Below are positions 16,715-24,900 of a stretch of DNA of 64,000 nt, in pieces; the first letter of the stretch is position 1; every line of letters begins with the position of its first letter. Below the pieces are notes generated by a model. That model was given only the letters and a program-made list of their open reading frames with translations, was not told the DNA's origin and did no database searches. The position numbers and the translations under genes were made by a program. The stretch is from Lachnospiraceae bacterium (GTDB taxonomy: Bacteria > Bacillota > Clostridia > Lachnospirales > Lachnospiraceae), in contig CAAEMT010000039.1 of the NCBI GenBank assembly GCA_900757145.1, forward strand, positions 62,001 to 126,000, in the 5' to 3' direction.

Positions 16715-17422
16715 ATGCTGGAATGCAGAAATGTGACGAAAACATACATCCGTAAGACAGCCGTTGACGGCGTGTCTTTTCAGATTGAACCGGGCAGAGT
16801 ATATGCGATGCTCGGACCCAACGGCAGCGGAAAGACGACGCTGATGAAGATGGCGGTAGGACTGGTAAAGCCCACGTCGGGAGGATTTTATTATAAGGGA
16901 GAGCCGGTTGGGCAGAAGAGCCGCGAGGAGATTGCGTATATGTCCACGGAACCGTATTTTTATAACTGGATGATGATCCGTGACGTGGAACGGTATTATG
17001 CCGATTTCTTTTCAGACTTTTCAACAGAGCGTTTCCGCAAGCTGATGGAGCGGATGGAGCTTACACATGATATGAAGACGAAAGCGCTGTCTTCCGGTAT
17101 GATGGCAAAGCTCAAGATAGCCGTTACGATGGCCAGAGCCGCGAAGGTTTACATGCTTGACGAACCGCTAAACGGAATCGACCTGCTGGCGCGCGATGAG
17201 ATCATTACAAGCATCGTAGAAGCGATCAGACCGGATGTGGCGCTTGTGGTATCGAGCCATCTGGTCGATGAACTGGAGCGCGTGGTAGATACGGCGATCT
17301 TCATGAAAAACGGTCATCTGGTGGAAATGTGTACGGGAGAGGATCTGCGAATAGAGCAGGGAAAATCGATCGTGGATAAGTACCGCGAAATTTACGGACA
17401 CGGAGGGGAACAGACATGTTAA
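16715..17422 (+). CDS. ABC transporter ATP-binding protein
   Basis: A 235-residue ATPase with Walker A GPNGSGKTT, a signature replaced by ALSSGMMAKLK, and Walker B VYMLDEPLNGIDLL with the H-loop VSSHLVDELE. Second ATPase of the GntR/ABC tandem, but shorter and only distantly similar to the first. GGGAGGAG stands ahead of the ATG. Its 3' end overlaps the permease gene by seven bases, so the pair is translationally coupled. Substrate unknown. Confidence 0.9.
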   Translation: MLECRNVTKTYIRKTAVDGVSFQIEPGRVYAMLGPNGSGKTTLMKMAVGLVKPTSGGFYYKGEPVGQKSREEIAYMSTEPYFYNWMMIRDVERYYADFFSDFSTERFRKLMERMELTHDMKTKALSSGMMAKLKIAVTMARAAKVYMLDEPLNGIDLLARDEIITSIVEAIRPDVALVVSSHLVDELERVVDTAIFMKNGHLVEMCTGEDLRIEQGKSIVDKYREIYGHGGEQTC

Positions 17423-18168
17423 AGCTGATGAAATATGAATTTAAAAAGACGATGTTTTCCAAGCTGATCCTGCTGGTAGTCACTGTGCTTGCGGAGGCGG
17501 CGTTTCTGGTCGGTGTATTTGGAGAGTGGGAGAGAGCGCTTGGAATAGGCATGACAGGGCTTATGCTCTGCGCGATGGTCGGCGTTTTTTATATCGGAAT
17601 TGAGAGCCTGCTCGTTTTTCACCGTGATCTGAATACGAAGCAGAGCTATATGCTCTTTCTGACGCCAAAAAACAGCTATCAGATATTGGGGGCAAAGGTA
17701 CTGGAAAATGGCATTTCTATCTTTTTGACCGGGCTGTTTTATCTGGTGCTCGGCGCGGTTGACTGGTCGATCGCTGTTTTGCGGATCGGCGGCGTAAAGG
17801 AATTTCTTGATATTGTCGATCAGGTACTTGCGAGCATTCATATCGAGATCAACATCCGCTTTGCCGATATACTGTCTGTACTGTGCATGCTGCTTGCAAG
17901 CTGGCTGATGGCTGTCGTGATCGGCTATCTTGCGATCGTTCTGTCCGCGACTGTATTTGCAGGCAAGCGGTTTTGCGGTCTTATCAGCTTCCTTTTGTAT
18001 CTTGTGATCGGATGGGGCTGCGGTGAGGTGCTGAATCTCCTCCCGCTGGACGACTTTATGACAGTTACTTCGACCGCGTATTTCATATTGACGGCAGCGA
18101 CGTTCGTGCTCGTGGCGTTGATGTATGGGATCGCGGGATGGATCATGGAACGAAAATTAAGCGTATAA
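17416..18168 (+). CDS. ABC-type permease subunit of the second GntR module
   Basis: A 250-residue membrane protein with about six hydrophobic helices: near residues 17-35, 45-65, 95-115, 150-172, 182-200 and 218-240. The cytoplasmic segment KQSYMLFLTPKNSYQILGAK is a landmark of ABC-2 type permeases that work with such ATPases. It overlaps the ATPase gene and ends the operon at the terminator 18171-18212. No extracellular domain is present, in contrast to the Bce permease further on. Confidence 0.8.
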   Translation: MLKLMKYEFKKTMFSKLILLVVTVLAEAAFLVGVFGEWERALGIGMTGLMLCAMVGVFYIGIESLLVFHRDLNTKQSYMLFLTPKNSYQILGAKVLENGISIFLTGLFYLVLGAVDWSIAVLRIGGVKEFLDIVDQVLASIHIEINIRFADILSVLCMLLASWLMAVVIGYLAIVLSATVFAGKRFCGLISFLLYLVIGWGCGEVLNLLPLDDFMTVTSTAYFILTAATFVLVALMYGIAGWIMERKLSV

Positions 18169-18170
18169 AG

Positions 18171-18212
18171 AAAAAGGGGTGTTGCAAAAGGAATCCGGCA
18201 GCACCCTTTTTA
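18171..18212. terminator. Bidirectional intrinsic terminator
   Basis: GGGTGTTGC (18177-18185) pairs with GCAGCACCC (18198-18206), flanked by A-rich and T-rich runs, between the convergent permease and threonine aldolase genes. Confidence 0.85.
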
Positions 18213-18227
18213 TAGAAGATGAAAATA

Positions 18228-19262
18228 TTAAAGCGCCATTATATCGGCGGTGAGTGCATCGACTTCCTGCTGCGTTGTGCTCCAGCTTGTGCAGAAGCGC
18301 ACGCAGCTATGTGTATCATCTACTTTTAATTCGTATTCAAAGATATATTTTTGCGCCAGTTTTTCCATGACGCTGTTTTCAAGTACAACGAATTGCTGGT
18401 TTGTAGGGCTGTCAATATAGGAAGGGATTCCTTTTTTTGCAAAGGCCTCTTTTATCTGCATTGCATAGGAGACAGCCTGCTTTGTGATCTCAAAGTACAG
18501 TCCGTCATGGAACAGCGTATAAAACTGCAGTCCGAGCAGCCAGCCCTTGGCAAGCATAGCGCTGTTTTGCTTGATATAGCTGCGGAAATCTGTAGTGAGT
18601 CGGCGGTTTGTGATCACGACTGCCTCACCGAACAGCGCTCCGCATTTTGTACCGCCGCAGTAGAATACGTCTGCGAATTGTGCAATATCTGCAAGTGTCA
18701 CATCATTGTCAATGGCGGCAAGACCGTATCCCATTCTGGCTCCATCGATGAAAAGATACATATCATATTCGCGGCAGATACGGGAAATGTCCGCTAATTC
18801 CTGTCTGGAATAGACGGTGCCAAACTCAGTCGGAAAGGATAGATACACCATACGCGGCTGAGTGATGTGCTCCTTGATTCCGCTGGTGCGGTAAAGCTCT
18901 GCTTCTGCGGCAATCTGTTTTGCAGTGATCTTCCCGTTTTTAGAAGCGAGCGCCTGGATTTTGTGACCGGTATTTTCTACGGCTCCTGTTTCATGTGTGT
19001 GGATATGACCGCTGTCGGCACTTATGACGCTCTGATAAGGGCGAAGCGCGGAGGCGATCACGGTATAATTCGCCTGTGTGCCGCCGATCAGATAATGGAT
19101 CTCACAGTCCGGACAGTCCAGATATTTTTTGATTGCATCAGATGCTTTTTCGCACCATTCGTCGAGTCCGTATCCGCCAAAAGCATCCTTGTTTGTTGTG
19201 GCGAGAGCTTCGAGGATTTTTGGATGTGCGCCGTGGTTGTAGTCATTATTGAATCGTATCAT
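18228..19262 (-). CDS. Low-specificity threonine aldolase / beta-eliminating lyase family
   Basis: A PLP enzyme of fold type I, 344 residues, splitting L-threonine or allo-threonine to glycine and acetaldehyde in known members. Seen: FGGYGLDEWCEK near the N-terminus, HIHTHETGA, the PLP-binding Asp in LFIDGARMGYG, and the Schiff-base Lys in YCGGTKCGA. The ATG at 19262 is chosen because GGAGAGGAG lies eight bases upstream; the longer frame from 19301 would put the start before this site. It stands alone on the minus strand, convergent with the ABC module. Confidence 0.85.
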   Translation of the reverse strand: MIRFNNDYNHGAHPKILEALATTNKDAFGGYGLDEWCEKASDAIKKYLDCPDCEIHYLIGGTQANYTVIASALRPYQSVISADSGHIHTHETGAVENTGHKIQALASKNGKITAKQIAAEAELYRTSGIKEHITQPRMVYLSFPTEFGTVYSRQELADISRICREYDMYLFIDGARMGYGLAAIDNDVTLADIAQFADVFYCGGTKCGALFGEAVVITNRRLTTDFRSYIKQNSAMLAKGWLLGLQFYTLFHDGLYFEITKQAVSYAMQIKEAFAKKGIPSYIDSPTNQQFVVLENSVMEKLAQKYIFEYELKVDDTHSCVRFCTSWSTTQQEVDALTADIMAL

Positions 19263-19475
19263 GTGAATCTCTCCTCTCCTGATTTTTGTATACTGCGGCA
19301 AATCCGCAGATAGATATTGAAAATGCAGTCTGTAGTTCGGTATAATAAAAATATTTCACTGTGGAAGTCAGACTGTACATATTTTAGTACAGCGCAGGAG
19401 AAAAGTCAAACCCGTATTCCGTAAGGAAGCGGATCACAGAAAGAAGAAAATAGGAAAAATCGGAGGAAGATTAAA

Positions 19476-19967
19476 ATGGAGATAAGAAAGGCGCGGCAGG
19501 AGGATCTGCAGGAGCTTTTGGATATTTACAATTATGAGGTGAAAAACGGTGTGGCTACATTTGATCTGGAACCAAAGACGCTGAAACAGTGGCAGGTGTG
19601 GTTTGACGCGCATAATGTGGATAACCATCCGCTTTATGTGGCACAGGAGGGAAAACGGATCGCAGGATATGTCAGCCTGTCGCCGTATCGGGAAAAAGAA
19701 GCTTACAGGACTACAGTAGAGCTGTCTGTCTATATTGCGCCGGACTACAGGAGACAGGGCATAGCGGCGGCTCTCGTAGAATTTATATTGGAAGAAGCCA
19801 GAAGAGATGAGACGATACACAATATTGTTTCGGTTATTACAAGCGGGAATGAGGCCAGCAGCCGTCTCCATAAAAAATTCGGATTTGATTTTTGCGGGAC
19901 AATACCGGAGGTCGGAACGAAATTTGGAAGACAGCTTGGCATTGACAATTACAGCCTTAGAGTCTGA
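19476..19967 (+). CDS. GNAT N-acetyltransferase (PAT/YncA-like)
   Basis: A 163-residue acetyltransferase of the phosphinothricin/methionine-sulfoximine group. The acetyl-CoA loop APDYRRQGIAAALV is present near residue 90, followed by the SGNEASSRLHKKFGF block and the ending typical of the group (GIDNYSLRV). Known relatives acetylate free amino groups of glutamine analogues or amino acids; the natural substrate here is unknown. GGAGGAAG lies before the ATG. It is 53 bases upstream of the response regulator, so read-through into the Bce system is possible. Confidence 0.85.
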   Translation: MEIRKARQEDLQELLDIYNYEVKNGVATFDLEPKTLKQWQVWFDAHNVDNHPLYVAQEGKRIAGYVSLSPYREKEAYRTTVELSVYIAPDYRRQGIAAALVEFILEEARRDETIHNIVSVITSGNEASSRLHKKFGFDFCGTIPEVGTKFGRQLGIDNYSLRV

Positions 19968-20020
19968 AAAACTGCTTTTTTAAACAGGGAGTGAATCAGT
20001 AACAGTGAAACGGGGGACGA

Positions 20021-20701
20021 ATGGAGATGTACCGGATATTTATTGTAGAAGATGACAGTACGATTGCGAAAGCCATGAAAAGGCAGATCAGCCAGTGGGG
20101 GTTTTCGGTGCGGTGCGCACAGAATTTTCAGGATGTTATGACTGAGTTTTTGGAATTTGAGCCTCATCTCGTGCTTCTTGATATGGTACTGCCATTTTTT
20201 GGCGGATATCATTGGTGCGGCGAGATCAGGAAGAATTCAAAGGTTCCTATTGTATTTGTTTCATCGGCAGCAGATAATATGAATATTGTCATGGCAATGA
20301 ATATGGGCGGAGATGATTTTATCGCGAAGCCGTTTGATATGAATGTACTGATGGCAAAGATGCAGGCTATCCTGCGCCGCACATATGACTTTGACAGCGG
20401 CGTGCAGACTCTTTTGCACCGCGGCGCCGCACTGAATTTGGCGGATGCGAGCCTGTCTTATCAGGGCAGACGTATTGATCTGACAAAAAATGATTACAGA
20501 ATTTTACAGACACTCATGGAAAACAAAGGCAAGGTCATAAGCAGAGATATTCTGATGCAGAAGCTTTGGGAGACGGACAGCTTTGTAGATGAGAATACGC
20601 TGACTGTAAATGTGACGCGTCTGCGCAAAAAACTGGCGGATGCCGGACTTGAGGATTTTATCGTAACAAAGAAAGGCATGGGATATCTGATCGGACCGTG
20701 A
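20021..20701 (+). CDS. bceR: Bce-type response regulator
   Basis: An OmpR/PhoB-type regulator, 226 residues. Receiver domain with acidic pair ED near residue 10, phospho-acceptor Asp54 in VLLDMVLP and the conserved Lys in FIAKPFD; a winged-helix domain follows (DLTKNDYRILQTLME, VDENTLTVNVTRLRKKL). With the following intramembrane-sensing kinase and an FtsX-type ABC pair, it forms a Bce module for detecting cell-wall-active peptides such as bacitracin. Two in-frame ATGs (20021, 20027) are possible. Its probable binding site is the palindrome at 21812-21829. Confidence 0.9.
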   Translation: MEMYRIFIVEDDSTIAKAMKRQISQWGFSVRCAQNFQDVMTEFLEFEPHLVLLDMVLPFFGGYHWCGEIRKNSKVPIVFVSSAADNMNIVMAMNMGGDDFIAKPFDMNVLMAKMQAILRRTYDFDSGVQTLLHRGAALNLADASLSYQGRRIDLTKNDYRILQTLMENKGKVISRDILMQKLWETDSFVDENTLTVNVTRLRKKLADAGLEDFIVTKKGMGYLIGP

Positions 20702-20765
20702 GAGGGCGGTATGGGAGCCTGACAAAAACAGGCGGGATAAAAGCGGGCAGGGAAATGGAGAGGCT

Positions 20766-21749
20766 ATGTTTTGGGAATATTTAAAGGTACATTGGAAGCT
20801 TCCTCTGATACTTACTTTCTTTCTAGCTGTGGAAGCACTGATTTTCGCTCTGTATCGGCTTCCGGTACAGGCGGTTTTGTATGCGGCTGCGGTATGCGCT
20901 TTTTTTGGCGTGGCTGCAGCAGTTTTTGATTACGGCAGTTTTTGTGTGAAGCACAGAAAATTACAGCAGATGAGAAAGGTGATTGAGGTATCAACAGATC
21001 ATCTGCCGTTGCCGCAGAGCTTACTGGAAAAAGATTATCAGGAGATGGTCAGGGCTTTATTTGAGCAGAACAAAAGCTCACGGGATGAAATGGAGGCGCA
21101 TTTTAAAGATACGGTGGAGTATTATACGATGTGGGCACATCAGATCAAGACACCGATCGCCGCGATGCGCCTTCTTCTGGGAGAGACTGATTTTCCGGAG
21201 AAGCAGGAGCTTTTGGAAGAATTGCAGAGAATCGAGCAGTATGTGGAGATGGTGCTCTGCTATCTGCGGCTTGACGGAGACGGTTCTGATTACGTGATAA
21301 AGGAGTATGATCTCGATAAGATATTGCGGCAGGTGATTAGAAAACATGCGTCATCCTTTATCCGAAAGAAGATCAGACTTGATTATAAGGAGACGGGACT
21401 TCGCATTGTGACAGATGAAAAGTGGCTGTTTTTTGTGCTCGATCAGATCTTCTCAAATGCACTAAAATATACCCAGTCAGGCTGTGTATCTGTTTTGGCG
21501 GAATCTCCGAAGACACTTTGTATCCGTGATACAGGGATAGGTATTGCGCCGGAGGATATTCCGCGCATTTTCGAGAGAGGGTATACGGGAATGGCAGGAA
21601 GATGTGATAAGCGGGCAAGCGGGATAGGATTATACCTGTGCAGGCGTATCTGTATGAATCTGGGGCATCAGATTACCGTGACATCCGTGCCGGGAGAGGG
21701 GACGCAGGTGAAGCTTGATCTGAAAAATGCCGAGCTTGAAGTAGAGTAG
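20766..21749 (+). CDS. bceS: Bce-type intramembrane-sensing histidine kinase
   Basis: A 327-residue kinase with two N-terminal membrane helices (about residues 13-30 and 36-55) joined by only a few residues, so there is no extracellular sensor; in this class the signal comes from the BceAB transporter. The phospho-acceptor His is in MWAHQIKTPIAAM (about residue 125). N, G1 and G2 boxes are seen as QIFSNALKYT, RDTGIGIAPEDIPRIFERG and ASGIGLYLCRRI. GGAGAGG precedes the ATG. It is 64 bases after the regulator and probably on the same transcript. Confidence 0.9.
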   Translation: MFWEYLKVHWKLPLILTFFLAVEALIFALYRLPVQAVLYAAAVCAFFGVAAAVFDYGSFCVKHRKLQQMRKVIEVSTDHLPLPQSLLEKDYQEMVRALFEQNKSSRDEMEAHFKDTVEYYTMWAHQIKTPIAAMRLLLGETDFPEKQELLEELQRIEQYVEMVLCYLRLDGDGSDYVIKEYDLDKILRQVIRKHASSFIRKKIRLDYKETGLRIVTDEKWLFFVLDQIFSNALKYTQSGCVSVLAESPKTLCIRDTGIGIAPEDIPRIFERGYTGMAGRCDKRASGIGLYLCRRICMNLGHQITVTSVPGEGTQVKLDLKNAELEVE

Positions 21750-21811
21750 ATACGGCGGGTGCAAGCGGTATGTAATTGCTTTGCAATACGCATCCGGCGC
21801 GTACTTTTGTT

Positions 21812-21840
21812 CCTTACAATATTGTAAGGAAGATGTAAGG
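21812..21840 (+). promoter_or_regulatory. BceR-type operator upstream of bceAB
   Basis: CCTTACAATATTGTAAGG (21812-21829) is a perfect 18-base palindrome and contains TTACA-N4-TGTAA, the site known for BceR in Bacillus subtilis. A further half site, TGTAAGG, follows at 21834-21840. A -10-like TAATAT lies 32 bases on (21872-21877) with no good -35, as expected for an activated promoter. Confidence 0.8.
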
Positions 21841-21964
21841 TGAAGCAATGGCGGCAGGCGCTTCCTTTTGTTAATATAGTGTCAGTGTACAGAAAACGCT
21901 TTTTTGGCGCAACGCTTTGTACAAGGATGAAATTTGTAATTTATAACAGCAGGGAGGAATCACT

Positions 21965-22729
21965 ATGGCAATCTTGTCCGTCGAAAATCTCAAAAAAACG
22001 TATACGACCCGGTTTGGCGGAAATCAGGTAAAGGCGCTTACAAATGTCAGCTTTCAGGTAGAAGAGGGAGAGTATGTAGCGATCATGGGGGAGTCAGGCT
22101 CCGGTAAAACGACGCTCCTTAACATCCTTGCGGCGCTTGACGCGCCGACGGGAGGCTCTGTCAGATTGGAAAACCGTGATCTTACCACGATAAAAGAATC
22201 AGAAAGAGCAGCGTTTCGGCGTGATAATCTGGGATTTGTATTTCAGGAGTTTAATCTGCTGGATACATTTTCTATTCGGGATAATATTTATCTTCCGCTC
22301 GTGCTTGCGGGTGTACAGTATCGGGAAATTGAGGCAAAGATGATCGTTCTTGCAAAAAAGCTGGGAATCGCTTCGATTCTGGACAAGTATCCGTATGAGG
22401 TATCCGGAGGACAGAAGCAAAGAGCGGCAGTGGCGCGTGCGCTGATCACATCCCCGAAGCTGATACTTGCCGATGAGCCGACAGGAGCGCTCGATTCAAA
22501 GGCGACAGACGAACTGCTTCGCCTGTTCGGCGCGATCAACAGCGAGGGGCAGACAATATTGATGGTGACACATTCTGTAAAGGCGGCAAGCCATGCGGGG
22601 CGCGTCCTGTTTATACGCGATGGTGAAGTGTTCCATCAGATATACCGCGGAACGAATACGAATGAGCAGCTGTATCAGAAAATTTCAGATACTCTGACTT
22701 TGATCGCGACAGGTGGTGAGCGGTCATGA
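21965..22729 (+). CDS. bceA: BceA-type ABC transporter ATP-binding protein
   Basis: A 254-residue MacB/LolD-class ATPase: Walker A GESGSGKTT, Q-loop FVFQEFNLLDTF, signature VSGGQKQRAAVARAL, Walker B LILADEPTGALDSK. AGGGAGG lies upstream of the ATG. Its stop overlaps the permease start (ATGA, 22726-22729), so the two are coupled. Function inferred from the module: with BceB it frees or removes peptide antibiotics from their lipid II-cycle targets and reports flux to the kinase. Confidence 0.95.
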   Translation: MAILSVENLKKTYTTRFGGNQVKALTNVSFQVEEGEYVAIMGESGSGKTTLLNILAALDAPTGGSVRLENRDLTTIKESERAAFRRDNLGFVFQEFNLLDTFSIRDNIYLPLVLAGVQYREIEAKMIVLAKKLGIASILDKYPYEVSGGQKQRAAVARALITSPKLILADEPTGALDSKATDELLRLFGAINSEGQTILMVTHSVKAASHAGRVLFIRDGEVFHQIYRGTNTNEQLYQKISDTLTLIATGGERS

Positions 22730-24732
22730 AAAAGACAAGAACTTATTATCGTCTGGCGGTGACGGGGATCGCAAAGAATTTTCGCCTGTATGTGCCGTAT
22801 CTGCTTACGTGTTCCGGTATGGTAATGATCTGTTACATTCTTGAATTTCTTTCAAAAAGCAGTCACGTTGCGGTGCTGCACGGCGGAGATACGCTGCAGA
22901 CAATGTTTACATTTGGAACGCAGGTATTTGGAATATTTGTACTGATCTTTCTTTTCTATACAAATTCTTTTTTGATCCGCAGCAGGAAACGAGAATTCGG
23001 CTTGTATAATGTGCTTGGAATGGGAAAGAAAAATCTGGCGTGTGTTCTTATATGGGAAAACGTTCTGATCGCGGGGGCTTCGATGCTGATTGGGCTGTTT
23101 TGCGGGATCCTATTTTCCAAGCTTGCAGAGCTTTGGATCGCAAGGGTGGCATCAGGAGAGGCAGTGATGGATTTTGCTATTGAGCCGGATGCCGTAAAGA
23201 ATACGATACTTTTATTTTTAGGCGTCTTTGTGCTGATTCTTTTGCAGGCGCTTATACAGATCGCAAGGGCAAAGCCGGTCGAGCTTTTGAAGAGTGAAGC
23301 GGTCGGGGAAAAGCCTCCTAAGGCAAACTGGTTTCTGGCAGTTCTGGGGATCGTGCTGCTTGGCGGAGCATATTATGTGGCTGTATCGATCGAAGATCCG
23401 ATCAGCGCTGTGATGTGGTTTTTTCTCGCAGTGGCTGTCGTCATTGCCGCAACATACCTGCTCTTTATTGCAGGTTCTGTGGCGCTTTGCAGATTGCTGC
23501 AGAAAAATAAAAGCTATTATTACAGGGTAAATCATTTTGTATCTGTATCATCCATGGCGTACCGCATGAAGAGGAACGGAGCGGGGCTTGCCTCAATCTG
23601 TATTCTATCTACAATGGTGCTCGTGATGATATCGGCTGTAACCTGTCTGTATGTCGGCAGCGAGGATGCTCTTATGAAACGTTATCCGACTGATCTTGCA
23701 GTAAAGCTGCGCGCAGTAAGCGGGACAGATACAAAAGAAAAAGAGGTAGAAGGCGTGATACAGGACGCTTTGAAACAGTGCAAAGCTGAGACGGAAAATG
23801 CTCTGGATTATCACTATATCAGTGTAGAAGGCATCCGAAGTGAAAATAAATTTGTACTTGACGCTGCCAATATGGATGTGGTTGGGCGCGTTTCGGACAT
23901 CAGGGCAATATATTTTGTGCCACTGGAGGATTATAACCGTATAGAAGGAAAGCAGGAGACGCTTGGGAAAAATGAAGTTCTCGTTTATTCTCCGCACGAA
24001 GCGTTCGAATATGATACGATACAGATTCAGGGATGTCAGGAGTGGAGCGTAAAAGCACAGGCGCCGGAATTTCAGTATATAGAGAACGGCGTGGGATATA
24101 CAGTAAAGTTGTTGTTTATATTTCTTCCCGATATGAGCATGGCAGACGGCGCATATGAACTGCAGCCTCTTGGAAGGCAGCATTATTACGGATTTGACGT
24201 TTCGCTGGATGATGAAGGACAGAGGGCTTTGGCAGAACAGATTCAGGAGGGACTTAAGGAATTACAGGAGTCTGAACAGGAATTCCCCAATGTCAGCGTA
24301 GAGAGCCGCGCAGCGGATCGCGACAGATTTCACAGTGTCAATGGTGGTCTGTTTGTCATAGGAATCATGCTAGGAGGCGTTTTCCTTGCCGCAATGATCC
24401 TGCTTATGTATTATAAGCAGATCACGGAAGGGTACGAGGATCAGGCAAAGTTTGAGATCATGCAAAAGGTCGGAATGACCGAAAAAGAGATACGCGCAAG
24501 TATCCGCTCACAGATGTTTACTGTGTTTTTTGCGCCCCTGCTTCTGGCGGGACTGCATACGGCATGTGCCTTTCCTATGGTTCAGAAGCTTCTGGTTCTT
24601 TTGGGAGCAATGAATAAAAATCTGCTTATAATTGTTACTTCCGTCTGTTTCCTCGTGTTTGCGCTGTTTTATATGGTCGTGTATCTGGTGACATCACGCT
24701 CTTATTATCGGATCGTAAGCAAAAAACAGTAA
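22726..24732 (+). CDS. bceB: BceB-type FtsX-like permease
   Basis: A 668-residue membrane protein. Ten transmembrane helices are expected; the first four lie before residue 180, with the FtsX landmark SRKREFGLYNVLGMGK near residue 90. A long extracellular domain follows helix seven (roughly residues 310-535), the part that recognises peptide antibiotics in characterised members. The last three helices contain the paired element AKFEIMQKVGMTEKEIRASI. Translationally coupled to bceA. Specificity (bacitracin, a lantibiotic or another) cannot be read from the sequence. Confidence 0.95.
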   Translation: MKKTRTYYRLAVTGIAKNFRLYVPYLLTCSGMVMICYILEFLSKSSHVAVLHGGDTLQTMFTFGTQVFGIFVLIFLFYTNSFLIRSRKREFGLYNVLGMGKKNLACVLIWENVLIAGASMLIGLFCGILFSKLAELWIARVASGEAVMDFAIEPDAVKNTILLFLGVFVLILLQALIQIARAKPVELLKSEAVGEKPPKANWFLAVLGIVLLGGAYYVAVSIEDPISAVMWFFLAVAVVIAATYLLFIAGSVALCRLLQKNKSYYYRVNHFVSVSSMAYRMKRNGAGLASICILSTMVLVMISAVTCLYVGSEDALMKRYPTDLAVKLRAVSGTDTKEKEVEGVIQDALKQCKAETENALDYHYISVEGIRSENKFVLDAANMDVVGRVSDIRAIYFVPLEDYNRIEGKQETLGKNEVLVYSPHEAFEYDTIQIQGCQEWSVKAQAPEFQYIENGVGYTVKLLFIFLPDMSMADGAYELQPLGRQHYYGFDVSLDDEGQRALAEQIQEGLKELQESEQEFPNVSVESRAADRDRFHSVNGGLFVIGIMLGGVFLAAMILLMYYKQITEGYEDQAKFEIMQKVGMTEKEIRASIRSQMFTVFFAPLLLAGLHTACAFPMVQKLLVLLGAMNKNLLIIVTSVCFLVFALFYMVVYLVTSRSYYRIVSKKQ

Positions 24733-24759
24733 AATACTTCTTATTTTTTTCTAAAGTGA

Positions 24760-24788
24760 TTGAGATGCTGTCTGCTTTCATGTATAGT
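24760..24788 (+). promoter_or_regulatory. Promoter for the CmpB-family gene
   Basis: TTGAGA (24760-24765), a 17-base spacer and TATAGT (24783-24788). About 22 bases further on is an 11-base leader stem: GCGTCAGTATC (24810-24820) with GGTACTGGCGC (24840-24850), including G-T pairs. Confidence 0.6.
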
Positions 24789-24900
24789 ATACTCTGCGGA
24801 AATATTCTGGCGTCAGTATCCGGGGACGTATTGCTCCCTGGTACTGGCGCTTGCAGTATGTTTCGGCGTATACTCTAAGAAAAAGAAAGGGGAAGAGAGA

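Noticed and set aside
24760..24900. 47-residue N-terminal extension of the CmpB-family protein
   Set aside because: The frame would start inside the -35 box and cross the leader hairpin; the ATG at 24901 has a proper ribosome-binding site.
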